64,000 nt of DNA from Acidobacteriota bacterium. Lineage in GTDB: Bacteria > Acidobacteriota > Vicinamibacteria > Vicinamibacterales > JAKQTR01. Shown piece after piece: positions 8,436 to 17,641 of the stretch. Under the pieces are notes generated by a model. The model saw nothing but the letters and a program-made list of their open reading frames with translations. It ran no database searches and was not told the DNA's origin. Position 1 is the stretch's first letter. Every line of letters starts with the position of its first letter. The stretch is from NCBI GenBank assembly GCA_026393675.1, contig JAPKZQ010000043.1, positions 1 through 64,000 on the forward strand, read 5' to 3'. A program made the translations under genes and the position numbers.

Positions 8436-9215
8436 ATGGTCGACTCGCATTGTCACCTCGCCGACGAGGTCTTCATCGCGGATGTTGCCGACGTGGTGGC
8501 ACGCGCGAAGGCGGCGGGCCTGCTCGAAGCGCTCTGCGTCCTGGACGCATCCGATCCGGCTGAATTCACCAGAGCGCACGGGGTGTGCGAACAGTGGAGC
8601 CGGATCCGGCTGGCCGCCGGTGTGCACCCGCATCGAGCGGGGGCGTTCGCCGGGGAGCCTGTGCGCGCGGCCGACCTGGTACGATCGCGGCTGGATCAGG
8701 AGCCGCTGGTCCGCGCGATCGGCGAAATCGGCCTCGACTATCACTACACGTACGCGCCGCGCGATGTTCAAATCGCCGTGTTCTCGGCGCAGGTGGCGCT
8801 GGCGCGGGAACGCGATCTACCCGTGATCATCCACACACGCGAAGCCGACAGCGACACGATTCGCGTCATCGAGGAGATCGGCCAGGGTTGCGTGCGCGGC
8901 GTGTTTCACTGCTTCTCGGGCGATCGGGACCTGGCCCTGAAGGCGATCGCCATGGGTTTCCATGTGTCGTTCTCCGGCATCGTGACGTTTCAGAAGGCGG
9001 ATCGTGTGCGAGAGGCGGCAGAGGTGGTACCCCTGGATCGGCTGCTCGTCGAAACCGACAGTCCGTATCTCGCGCCGGTGCCACACCGGGGGAAACGAAA
9101 CGAGCCGGCTTGGGTCGTTCGGGTCGCCGAGGCCGTCGCCGCGATTCATAAGGTGAGTCCGGGAGAGCTCTCGGAAGCGGTCACCCGGAACTACCGAGAC
9201 CTCTTCCGCCCGTAG
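8436..9215 (+). CDS. tatD: TatD-family metal-dependent deoxyribonuclease
   Basis: A 259-residue amidohydrolase-fold nuclease. Metal ligands are visible in DSHCHL at the N-terminus (HxH), in GEIGLDYHY near residue 95, in IIHTREAD near 130, in GVFHCFSGD near 155 and in LLVETDSPYLAP near 205. These are all the blocks expected of TatD. The family has 3'-5' DNA exonuclease activity in E. coli. The gene follows larC by 5 bases, which suggests translational coupling. Confidence 0.95.
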   Translation: MVDSHCHLADEVFIADVADVVARAKAAGLLEALCVLDASDPAEFTRAHGVCEQWSRIRLAAGVHPHRAGAFAGEPVRAADLVRSRLDQEPLVRAIGEIGLDYHYTYAPRDVQIAVFSAQVALARERDLPVIIHTREADSDTIRVIEEIGQGCVRGVFHCFSGDRDLALKAIAMGFHVSFSGIVTFQKADRVREAAEVVPLDRLLVETDSPYLAPVPHRGKRNEPAWVVRVAEAVAAIHKVSPGELSEAVTRNYRDLFRP

Positions 9216-9287
9216 CCCCCGCGAACCGGCCGCGTGCGGGTTCCGCGCCCTGTCAGCGCGTTGACACTCATCGGTGATTGTGTTGTG

Positions 9288-10298
9288 ATGAGCGGACGCG
9301 CCAAAATCGTGAAGAACACCGCTCTCGACCTCACCCACATCTTCGAACCCATCCGTGAAGACCTCGAGCGGGTCGACGCGGAATTCGGCCGGCACGTCCA
9401 GTCGCAGGTCGAATTGATCCCCCGCATCGGCAAGTACATCCAGTCGAGCGGCGGGAAACGGGTCCGACCCGCGGTGCTGTTGATGGCGGCGCGGCTCTGC
9501 GGCTATCGGGGCGATCGCGCCGTGCTCTATGCCTCGGTGGTCGAGTTCGTCCATACGGCGACGCTCGTGCACGACGACATCATCGACGATTCGAACATGC
9601 GCCGGGGCCGCCTTGCCGTGCATTCGCAGTGGGGCAATGACGTCACGGTGCTGCTCGGCGACTACCTCTACATCAAGTCGATGGCCCTCGCGCTCACCCA
9701 CGACGAGCTTGATATCATCCGCCTCTTGTGTGACGTCACGCTGCGGATGATCGAGGGTGAGTTGTACCAGCTCACCAAGAACGGCGATCCCGATCTGACG
9801 GAAGAAGAGCACTTCGAGATCATTCGCCGGAAGACGGCCTATCTGTTCAGCGGGTGCGCCCGGATTGGCGGCATGTTGGCGAAAGCGTCGCCCGAACGAG
9901 TGGCGGCGCTTGGCGAATATGGATTCAAGATGGGCGTGGCGTTCCAGCTCGTCGACGATCTGCTCGATCTGACCGGCAGTGTCGAGCGGCTGGGGAAGCC
10001 AGTTGGAAGCGACCTGCGGGAAGGGAAAATCACGCTACCGGTCATCCACCTGCTGAAGAAGGCCGATGCCGCAACCGGCGACCTGGTCAGGGAGGTCGTG
10101 CGTGACCGCGAGTTGCCTCACGAGCGGTGGGAAGCGATCAGTCGCAAGCTGGTCGAGCACCACGCCATCGAGGACGCCTACGCCCGCGCGGTCACCTTTG
10201 TCGAGGAAGCGAAGCAGGCGCTTCAGGTGTTCCCGCCCAGCCCGGAACGGGAGGCCTTGATGGCTCTTCCGGACTACGTGCTGTCCAGGGACCGGTAG
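9288..10298 (+). CDS. Long-chain polyprenyl diphosphate synthase (trans-type)
   Basis: A 336-residue class I prenyl elongase of the IspB/HepT type. It condenses isopentenyl diphosphate onto allylic diphosphates to make the side chain of quinones or related lipids. The first Asp-rich motif is DDIID with SNMRRG after it (about residues 98-106), and the second is DDLLD near 223. GGKRVRP marks the IPP-binding region near residue 60. The ATG at 9288 is chosen because the earlier in-frame start at 9234 adds a run with no family match. A TTGACA at 9261-9266 with TGTGAT 17 bases later resembles a promoter, but it lies too close to the start to be certain. Product chain length cannot be read from the sequence. 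Confidence 0.92.
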   Translation: MSGRAKIVKNTALDLTHIFEPIREDLERVDAEFGRHVQSQVELIPRIGKYIQSSGGKRVRPAVLLMAARLCGYRGDRAVLYASVVEFVHTATLVHDDIIDDSNMRRGRLAVHSQWGNDVTVLLGDYLYIKSMALALTHDELDIIRLLCDVTLRMIEGELYQLTKNGDPDLTEEEHFEIIRRKTAYLFSGCARIGGMLAKASPERVAALGEYGFKMGVAFQLVDDLLDLTGSVERLGKPVGSDLREGKITLPVIHLLKKADAATGDLVREVVRDRELPHERWEAISRKLVEHHAIEDAYARAVTFVEEAKQALQVFPPSPEREALMALPDYVLSRDR

Positions 10299-10314
10299 AC
10301 GTTTCGCTCCATGA

Positions 10315-12375
<2,061 letters not shown>

Positions 12376-12382
12376 CCGGGAC

Positions 12383-13759
12383 ATGAAATCACGCATTCTC
12401 GTCATCGATGACGAAGCGGCCATCCGCGATTCGCTGCGGATGATCCTCGAGTACGAAGGCTATGAGTTCGTGGGTGCCGCGACCGGCGAGGAAGGCATCG
12501 GCGTGGTCGAACGAGAGGCCGTCGACCTGGTCTTCCTCGACATCAAAATGCCTGGTATGGACGGGCTGGAAGTGCTTGGGCGCCTGAAGAAGGTGGCCGA
12601 ATCGCTGCCTGTCGTGATGATCTCGGGCCATGCCACGGTGGCTACGGCGGTCGAGGCCACTAAGCTGGGCGCCTTCGACTTTATCGAGAAGCCGCTGACC
12701 ACCGAGCGCGTGCTGCTGACGATCAGGAACGCCTTGGGGTTCACGCGGCTTCGCGACGAGAACCGATCGCTGCAGCGCGTGATTGAAGTCCGCACGGAGA
12801 TGGTCGGGGCGAGCCCCATCCTGAACCAGGTACTGGAGTCGGTGCGCCGGGCGGCGCCAACCACAGCGACCGTGCTCATCCGGGGCGAGAGCGGTGCGGG
12901 CAAGGAGCTCGTGGCCCGCATGATTCACAGGAGCAGCCTGCGCAGCCGCGAGCGCTTCATCCAGGTGAACTGTGCCGCCATTCCGGACGACCTGATCGAA
13001 TCCGAATTGTTTGGACACGAGAAAGGGTCGTTTACCGGCGCGACCGAGAAGCAGATCGGCAAGTTCGAGCAGGCCGACCGGGGAACGATCTTCCTCGACG
13101 AAGTGGGCGACATGAGCCTGAAGACGCAGGCCAAGGTGCTGCGCGTGCTGCAGGAAGGCGAGGTCGAACGGCTGGGATCGTCGCGCACCATGAAGGTGGA
13201 CGTGCGGGTGATCGCCGCCACGAACAAGGACCTCGAGCAGGAGATCGAGAAAGGGACCTTCCGCGAGGACCTGTTCTTCCGGCTGAGCGTCATTCCCATC
13301 ACCGTGCCGCCGCTGCGTGAGCGGGGCGACGACATCGCGCTTCTGGTCAAACACTTCGCCGACGTGTTCACGAAAGAGAACAACTTCCGGCCGAAACGAT
13401 TTTCGCCGGACGCGATGGCGATGCTGCAGCACTACCGGTGGAAGGGCAATGTCAGGGAGCTGAAGAACACGATCGAGCGCGTCTTGATCATGACGCCTGG
13501 AGATGTGATCGGGGAGGACGACCTGCCGGAGACCGTCCGATCCGCGCCGCGGCAGGCGCCGCAGGAAGGCGGGCAGGAACGCGCAGGCACACTTCGCGAA
13601 TTCAAGGAGTCAGCCGAGCGGGCCTTTCTCCTGGAGAAGCTCCGGGAGAACAACTGGAACATCTCCCGGACCGCCGAAGTCATCGGCACACCAAGAAGTA
13701 ACCTATACAAGAAGCTGGAGCTGTACAATATCAAGCAGGAGCTCGACTCCGGAGTTTAA
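12383..13759 (+). CDS. NtrC-family sigma-54-dependent response regulator (NtrX-like)
   Basis: A 458-residue regulator with a receiver domain (phospho-acceptor Asp53 in FLDIKMPG), an AAA+ domain with Walker A GESGAGKE near 169 and a GSFTGA loop near 215 (a conservative form of GAFTGA), and a C-terminal Fis-like helix-turn-helix (ISRTAEVIGTPRSNLYKKL). The NRSLQRVIE linker and the ending YNIKQE resemble NtrX-type regulators. It starts 7 bases after ligA and has no adjacent kinase, so its partner is elsewhere. Its TAA is followed at once by hairpin element A, upstream of the RNase P RNA gene. Confidence 0.94.
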   Translation: MKSRILVIDDEAAIRDSLRMILEYEGYEFVGAATGEEGIGVVEREAVDLVFLDIKMPGMDGLEVLGRLKKVAESLPVVMISGHATVATAVEATKLGAFDFIEKPLTTERVLLTIRNALGFTRLRDENRSLQRVIEVRTEMVGASPILNQVLESVRRAAPTTATVLIRGESGAGKELVARMIHRSSLRSRERFIQVNCAAIPDDLIESELFGHEKGSFTGATEKQIGKFEQADRGTIFLDEVGDMSLKTQAKVLRVLQEGEVERLGSSRTMKVDVRVIAATNKDLEQEIEKGTFREDLFFRLSVIPITVPPLRERGDDIALLVKHFADVFTKENNFRPKRFSPDAMAMLQHYRWKGNVRELKNTIERVLIMTPGDVIGEDDLPETVRSAPRQAPQEGGQERAGTLREFKESAERAFLLEKLRENNWNISRTAEVIGTPRSNLYKKLELYNIKQELDSGV

Positions 13760-13761
13760 CT

Positions 13762-13830
13762 GGAGACGGTTACATCACCTGCGTAACGCGGTCTGATCTC
13801 GCCGCAAGAACGGGTGATGAAATCGGTTGT
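13762..13830 (+). repeat. Covarying hairpin element, copy A
   Basis: The first of three related 65-70 base elements. The outer stem pairs CATCACC (13773-13779) with GGTGATG (13813-13819) and continues outward with CGGTT against AATCG, broken by one A-A mismatch. Inside lies a conserved asymmetric loop, TGCGTA on the left and AGAACG on the right, and then a short GCGG/CCGC hairpin. It begins 2 bases after the stop of the NtrC-type regulator and ends about 8 bases before the RNase P RNA. It could terminate or separate the two transcripts, but the conserved internal loop argues for more than a terminator. Confidence 0.75.
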
Positions 13831-13837
13831 AGATTCC

Positions 13838-14338
13838 GCCGCAGTCAGCCAGACGACCGCTGTTTCCGGAGTGCTTGCGGCACGGGCGCCGTCGGCATTA
13901 CCGGGAAGGGAGGAAAGTCCGAACTCCGCAGGGCAGTGCGCCGGGTAACGCCCGGTCAGGGTGACCTGAAGGAAAGTGGCACAGAAAATATACCGCCCGA
14001 CTTCGCGCTCGGCGCTTCGTCGGGCAGGCCCGCAAGGCTTGCCCGCCGTAGCTCGCCGGCAGCCGCAAGACTCCGGCAAGCGGAGGAGGGTAAGGGTGAA
14101 AAGGTGCGGTAAGAGCGCACCGCGCCCGCGGCAACGTGGGTGGCAGGCAAAACCCCGCACGGAGCAAGACCAAATAGGGAGGCGCATCAGGGTGGCCCGC
14201 CCGATGCCTCCGGGTCGGTTGCTGGACCCCGTCAGCGATGGCGGGGCTAGAGGAATGGTCGTCACCCCGAGCGAGCGCGGGCCGTAAGGCTCGCGCGAGT
14301 CGAGGGGAACAGAATTCGGCTTACGGCTCGACTGCGGC
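13838..14338 (+). ncRNA. rnpB: RNase P RNA (bacterial type A)
   Basis: The catalytic RNA that cuts tRNA 5' leaders. Helix P1 is formed by GCCGCAGTC (13838-13846) and GACTGCGGC (14330-14338). The universally conserved core is readable: GAGGAAAGTCCGAACTCC near 13910, the CGGGTAACGCCCGG hairpin, GAAGGAAAGTGGCACAGAAA, GGTAAGGGTGAAAAGGTG near 14090, GTAAGAGCGCACCGC, and the 3' block AGAATTCGGCTTAC. At about 500 nt it is long for the family (roughly 350-420), mainly because the P12 arm (about 13995-14085) is enlarged. No bacterial type B features are seen. Hairpin elements A and B flank it closely on either side. Confidence 0.95.
13994..14087 (+). repeat. Enlarged P12 arm of rnpB containing nested hairpins
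   Basis: Between the conserved ACCGC and the GGGTAAGGGTGAAA block, where P12 normally holds a few tens of bases, there are about 95. Several nested inverted repeats are visible. CCCGAC pairs with GTCGGG around a 17-base loop. CGGGCAGGCC pairs with GGCTTGCCCG around CGCAA. GCCGG pairs with CCGGC. The composition (GCCCGCCGTAGCTCGCCGG) resembles dispersed GC-rich repeats of large acidobacterial genomes. Insertion of such a repeat into a tolerant arm is my inference. Confidence 0.55.
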
Positions 14339-14350
14339 ACTTACCGGGGA

Positions 14351-14411
14351 CGATTTCAAGACCTGCGTACGGCGGCCTGTTCTGAGGTCGCCAGAACGGG
14401 TCTTGAAATCG
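14351..14411 (+). repeat. Covarying hairpin element, copy B
   Basis: The second copy, with the strongest stem. GATTTCAAGACC (14352-14363) pairs perfectly with GGTCTTGAAATC (14399-14410), plus a further C-G pair outside. The loop strands TGCGTA and AGAACG match copies A and C, and the inner hairpin is GGCGGCCT/AGGTCGCC. It lies 12 bases after the RNase P RNA and 33 bases before the epimerase start, so it could be part of the leader of that gene. Confidence 0.78.
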
Positions 14412-14421
14412 GTTCCTTTCA

Positions 14422-14436
14422 CCTCATGAAGTGAGG
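14422..14436 (+). promoter_or_regulatory. Small hairpin that could cover the epimerase ribosome-binding site
   Basis: CCTCA (14422-14426) can pair with TGAGG (14432-14436) across a five-base loop. The right arm contains the GAGG of the likely ribosome-binding site for the ATG at 14444. A five-pair stem is weak and may be chance. It is noted because hairpin copy B lies just upstream. Confidence 0.3.
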
Positions 14437-14443
14437 GATCTGG

Positions 14444-15391
14444 ATGGCGGCATACTTGGTGACGGGAGGCGCGGGGTTCATCGGATCGCACATGGTCGAG
14501 GAATTGGTGCGCCGCGGCGAGCGCGTCCGCGTGGTCGACAGTCTCGTGACCGGCAAGCGACGTAATCTCGCCGCGGTCGAGTCGTCCATTGAGTTTATCC
14601 AGGGAGATCTTGCCGATGCGGCCGTCGCGCGGCAGGCCGTGGCGGGCATGGACTATGTCCTGCACCAGGCCGCGATTCCGTCGGTGCCGCGATCGGTCGC
14701 CGACCCAGTGACGTCGCACCGATCGATCGTCGAGGCCACGCTCAACATCCTGGTCGCCGCGCGTGATGCCGGCGTCAAGCGGGTCATCTACGCCGGGTCG
14801 TCGTCTGTATACGGGAACCAGCCCACACTGCCAAAGCACGAAGGCATGGTGTCGAAGCCGCTCTCGCCGTACGCGTTGCAGAAGATGGTCGGCGAGCAGT
14901 ACGGGCAGATCTTCACGACGCTGTACGGACTGGAAACCGTGTCGACGCGGTATTTCAACGTCTTCGGGCCGAGACAGGATCCCTCCTCGCCGTATTCGGG
15001 CGTCATCTCCGTCTTTGCCCGCGCCGTCGTGTCGGGTCGGCCGCCAACCATCCATGGAGATGGCGAACAGACCCGGGACTTCACCTTCGTGGCGAATGTT
15101 GTCGATGGCGTCCTCAAGGCATGCCATGCCCAGGGGGCAGCCGGCCAGGTCTTTAACGTCGCGACGGGCGGCCGCATTTCGCTGAACCAGTTGTTTGACG
15201 TTGTGCAGAAGCTGGCGGGAAGTCACATGACGCCGGTCTACGGTCCCGAACGGGTCGGCGACGTCAAACACTCGCAAGCCGACATCTCGCGCGCACGAGC
15301 CGTCCTGCACTACGAACCGATCGTCAGTCTCGAAGAGGGATTAGCGCAGACGATCGCCTGGTTCAAGACTGATCCCGAGGCCCTTAATTAG
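14444..15391 (+). CDS. NAD-dependent sugar-nucleotide epimerase/dehydratase (GalE/WbpP-like)
   Basis: A 315-residue extended short-chain dehydrogenase. The N-terminal NAD motif is TGGAGFIGSH. The catalytic Tyr-Lys pair is in SPYALQKMVGE near residues 144-148, with the partner Ser in AGSSSVYGN near 123. The C-terminal half has RYFNVFGPRQDPSSPY and RDFTFVANVV, typical of UDP-glucose and UDP-N-acetylglucosamine 4-epimerases and of WbpP-like proteins. It should supply an activated sugar for cell-surface polysaccharide. It stands alone, flanked by hairpin elements B and C. The exact substrate cannot be fixed from the sequence. Confidence 0.9.
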   Translation: MAAYLVTGGAGFIGSHMVEELVRRGERVRVVDSLVTGKRRNLAAVESSIEFIQGDLADAAVARQAVAGMDYVLHQAAIPSVPRSVADPVTSHRSIVEATLNILVAARDAGVKRVIYAGSSSVYGNQPTLPKHEGMVSKPLSPYALQKMVGEQYGQIFTTLYGLETVSTRYFNVFGPRQDPSSPYSGVISVFARAVVSGRPPTIHGDGEQTRDFTFVANVVDGVLKACHAQGAAGQVFNVATGGRISLNQLFDVVQKLAGSHMTPVYGPERVGDVKHSQADISRARAVLHYEPIVSLEEGLAQTIAWFKTDPEALN

Positions 15392-15394
15392 AGA

Positions 15395-15453
15395 CGGCTT
15401 CATAACCTGCGTACGGCGGCCCGATTTCGCCGCGAGAACGGGTTATGACGCCG
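15395..15453 (+). repeat. Covarying hairpin element, copy C
   Basis: The third copy begins 4 bases after the epimerase stop. CATAACC (15401-15407) pairs with GGTTATG (15441-15447), and beyond one mismatch CGGC (15395-15398) pairs with GCCG (15450-15453). The loop strands TGCGTA and AGAACG are kept, and the inner hairpin is CGGCG/CGCCG. Bases that differ from copies A and B in the stem are matched by changes on the other arm. Confidence 0.77.
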
Positions 15454-15484
15454 GTTCAAATCTCTCCCATATTTCCTGTGGTCA

Positions 15485-15532
15485 ACCGCCGGCGCCGCCA
15501 TACCGCCTACGAACAGCCCCCACTGAGCGGGC
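15485..15532. repeat. GC-rich direct repeat, copy 1
   Basis: About 48 bases starting ACCGCCGGCGCCGCCA and ending at the 3' end of the minus-strand secreted-protein gene. A second copy at 16917-16962 lies just upstream of the start of the same gene. The two agree at roughly 37 of 44 aligned positions, with small gaps in the right part. They bracket exactly one gene. Confidence 0.6.
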
Positions 15533-15540
15533 TATTTCTT
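15515..15540 (+). terminator. Possible intrinsic terminator after the epimerase gene
   Basis: AGCCC (15515-15519) and GGGCT (15529-15533) form a five-pair stem with a nine-base loop, followed by ATTTCTT. It overlaps the stop codon of the converging secreted-protein gene. The stem is short and the T run is imperfect, so the call is tentative. Confidence 0.35.
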
Positions 15541-16887
15541 GAGGAGGACGTATCCCTGCGGCGGCGGATCCAGAGTCGAGTTCCAGAGGAGTCCCGACGA
15601 GGGGTGGTAATAGAGCGGATGACTCCCTCCGGGGATTGAGTTGAGCGGGACATCGATCCGTTCTCCCGTCGGCGTGCGATACGGTTCGTAGCCCATGATG
15701 GACTCTTGGCGTTTCGCCGAGAGTTCGGCATCGACATTGTTCTTATATGCCGAGCTGCCCATGATCGTCGAGGAGTCGTAAGGATTGTTTCGGGGCAGAA
15801 TGCGTCCGGTGATAAGTTCGCTGGCCCGAAGAATCTTGAGATTCTCCTGGACGATTGCCGTCGCCGCAGCCTGACTTTCCCACCGGTCGGGCCGGGCGCT
15901 ACGGGTCGCTGTGGCGATGAACCAGCCATAAAGGCCAGTGACATGGCGTCCGTTCATGACCATCCCGGTCAGGACTCCGTGAACGCGGGAGCCGGCCGCG
16001 TCGACAAGCGTTGCCTCGAACTCCTCGGCCCGGGCTTTCCAGATTCTTCCCAACGCATCCTTGAAATCCGGAGCGTCGACGAAGGCCAGGCGGTTGTAGG
16101 TCTTGGCGACGCTCCAGCAGGGTTGCTGGCCGGGAGAACACGGTTTGGTGGCGGCCTCGAAGAGGCGGGGGACCGTCATGGGAGAAGGATCTCCGCCGAA
16201 ATCGGCATACGCCGACATCACCCCCGCGTCTCCGGTCGCATTCACGAAACTGACGGAGTTCGACGATTCCTCCAGGATCCGCCATCCCTTTGGGGCCATC
16301 GTCTCGAAATAGGTCCCGCTCAGCTTGACCAGGGCGACCCCCGGGACGCGCCGATAGCTTCCGGCAATCTCGCGCAGTCCATTTTGTTTTGCGGCAAACT
16401 CCGCCGCCGGGGCCCAGATGACCGTCAGGACATAATCAGGGGCCTGGGCGACCGCGGTCGCCAACCCGGAAATCGGCGTTCCGGAAACCACGCCCGACAC
16501 TCGGGCGGTCGCCCCGAGGCGGTCGGACAAGAGATCCGCGAATTCGATTCTTGCCGCGCTGGTCGGAGATGCCTTCAGAACCGTGAGATAGCTTGTTAGA
16601 AATGCCTGGAGGGTGAAACCCGGCTTTGGTTTGACCGGGTAGATCAGGACGCCTTCCCTGGCTTGGTCGTCCTTGAGAACGGCGATGACCCCCGTCGTAT
16701 AGCGGAGCCGCCATCCCGCGGGCCGTTTCAGACTGAAACCGACGACATCATCCGTGAATGCGGTTAAGGCCGGAATTGGGGGGCTTTCATGCTTGCCGCG
16801 CTCGATCGACCGTAATACGGGACTGAACAAGATCCCCAAGGCCAGGCAAACGCCGGTCCACAAGACAGTTCGACGAGCGAAGCGCAT
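15532..16887 (-). CDS. Predicted exported or membrane-anchored protein, unknown function
   Basis: A 451-residue protein with a positively charged N-terminus and one hydrophobic helix (about residues 7-24), consistent with a signal peptide or anchor. The next part (about 45-185) reads like a beta-rich PsbP/DcrB-like lipoprotein fold (DDVVGFSLKRPAGWRLRY is its opening). A similar module may follow at about 195-330 (YFETMAPKGWRILEE). The C-terminus is Pro/Ser/Tyr-rich and ends in a short repetitive stretch (YYHPSSGLLW, PPPQGYVLLKK). The start ATG at 16887 is the first before the signal-like helix. It is alone on the minus strand and bracketed by two similar GC-rich repeats, so it may be a separately acquired unit. 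I do not recognise a specific function. Confidence 0.75.
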   Translation of the reverse strand: MRFARRTVLWTGVCLALGILFSPVLRSIERGKHESPPIPALTAFTDDVVGFSLKRPAGWRLRYTTGVIAVLKDDQAREGVLIYPVKPKPGFTLQAFLTSYLTVLKASPTSAARIEFADLLSDRLGATARVSGVVSGTPISGLATAVAQAPDYVLTVIWAPAAEFAAKQNGLREIAGSYRRVPGVALVKLSGTYFETMAPKGWRILEESSNSVSFVNATGDAGVMSAYADFGGDPSPMTVPRLFEAATKPCSPGQQPCWSVAKTYNRLAFVDAPDFKDALGRIWKARAEEFEATLVDAAGSRVHGVLTGMVMNGRHVTGLYGWFIATATRSARPDRWESQAAATAIVQENLKILRASELITGRILPRNNPYDSSTIMGSSAYKNNVDAELSAKRQESIMGYEPYRTPTGERIDVPLNSIPGGSHPLYYHPSSGLLWNSTLDPPPQGYVLLKK

Positions 16888-17296
16888 GCGTCCTCTCAAT
16901 CTTCTCCTTATCGGACACCGCCGGCACCGCCACACCGCGTACGACCAACCCCACTCGGGCCCACGGTATCGCCTAGGCTCCGTGGGCGTCAACCGCCGTT
17001 GTCCGCCCGGATAGGGTGAGACGGTCGTGGGGGCGGATTCCGTCAACCATGGATGCCCGCGTCGATGGGCATGCCGCCTCGATGGACGCGCTCTGGGCCG
17101 ATGTCTGCGTATCACCTGTTCTTCCAGGTAGTTACAGTGGCGGCAGGTTGGCGCCGCCGTTGGCTCTCGTCTTGCCATCCATGCCTGCGGTCTGGCGTTT
17201 CATCTGGCGCTTCCGTGCCCGACCTCCACGGCAGCGCTGGGTGACGCCGGGCCGCCCGAGCGGCCTGATGCCGCCCGACTTCAAAGGAGCATGGAT
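16888..17296. other. Gene-free stretch between the secreted protein and the comEA-like operon
   Basis: About 400 bases with no convincing gene. It holds repeat copy 2 (16917-16962). It also has a clean hairpin: GCCCACGG (16959-16966) pairs with CCGTGGGC (16980-16987) across 13 bases, with no T run. An AAGGAG ribosome site lies at its right end. No recognised riboswitch core was found. Both divergent promoters are expected here but cannot be placed with confidence. Confidence 0.5.
16917..16962. repeat. GC-rich direct repeat, copy 2
   Basis: Begins ACCGCCGGCACCGCCA and matches copy 1 at 15485-15532, in the same orientation, with a one-base gap and a short deletion in the right part. It lies 30 bases upstream of the secreted-protein start and may overlap its promoter. 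Confidence 0.6.
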
Positions 17297-17641
17297 ATGC
17301 GAAACCCGTTCAACCGCCTGTGTGTGCTGTTGCTGGCTCTCTCTGTTGTCGTGCCGACGTGGACGGCGACAACCGACGCGCGTGACGCGCAGGACGCCAA
17401 GCCCTCCGGCGTGGCTCTCATCAATCTCAACACCGCCACGGTCGAACAACTCGATCGCCTGCCAGGCGTCGGGCCCAAGACCGCCGCGCTCATCATCGAG
17501 TACCGGCAGAAGAACGGCGGATTCAAGAAGGTCGAGGACCTGATGAACGTCCGCGGCATTGGTGAGAAGAGCTTTCTGAAGCTCAGACCGCATATCACCG
17601 TGACGCCGGTGAGAATCGACCGATCCGGCAGCGACAAGTGA
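17297..17641 (+). CDS. comEA: ComEA-like helix-hairpin-helix protein, exported
   Basis: A 114-residue protein with a signal peptide (about 1-26), a short spacer, and a ComEA-type tandem helix-hairpin-helix: LINLNTATVEQLDRLPGVGP followed by VRGIGEKSFLKLRPHI. ComEA proteins bind incoming double-stranded DNA in the periplasm during natural transformation, and similar small HhH proteins occur without that role. I choose the ATG at 17297 because AAGGAG (17284-17289) lies 7 bases before it; the ATG at 17291 is too close. Its stop overlaps the GTG start of a pseudopilin gene, so the two are coupled, which supports a link to pilus-dependent DNA uptake. Confidence 0.85.
   Translation: MRNPFNRLCVLLLALSVVVPTWTATTDARDAQDAKPSGVALINLNTATVEQLDRLPGVGPKTAALIIEYRQKNGGFKKVEDLMNVRGIGEKSFLKLRPHITVTPVRIDRSGSDK

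Noticed and set aside
9261-9289. TTGACA-17-TGTGAT promoter before the prenyl synthase
   Set aside because: The predicted start site would fall after the chosen ATG, so it is only mentioned within the gene entry.
15388-15470. tRNA-like gene suggested by GGTTCAAATC in hairpin copy C
   Set aside because: The T-loop-like text is not in a pairing T stem, there is no acceptor stem or anticodon arm, and the other copies do not keep it.
15485-16962. Integron attC sites flanking the secreted-protein gene
   Set aside because: Neither repeat has the RYYYAAC and GTTRRRY core pair or the usual imperfect-palindrome layout, and no integrase is nearby.
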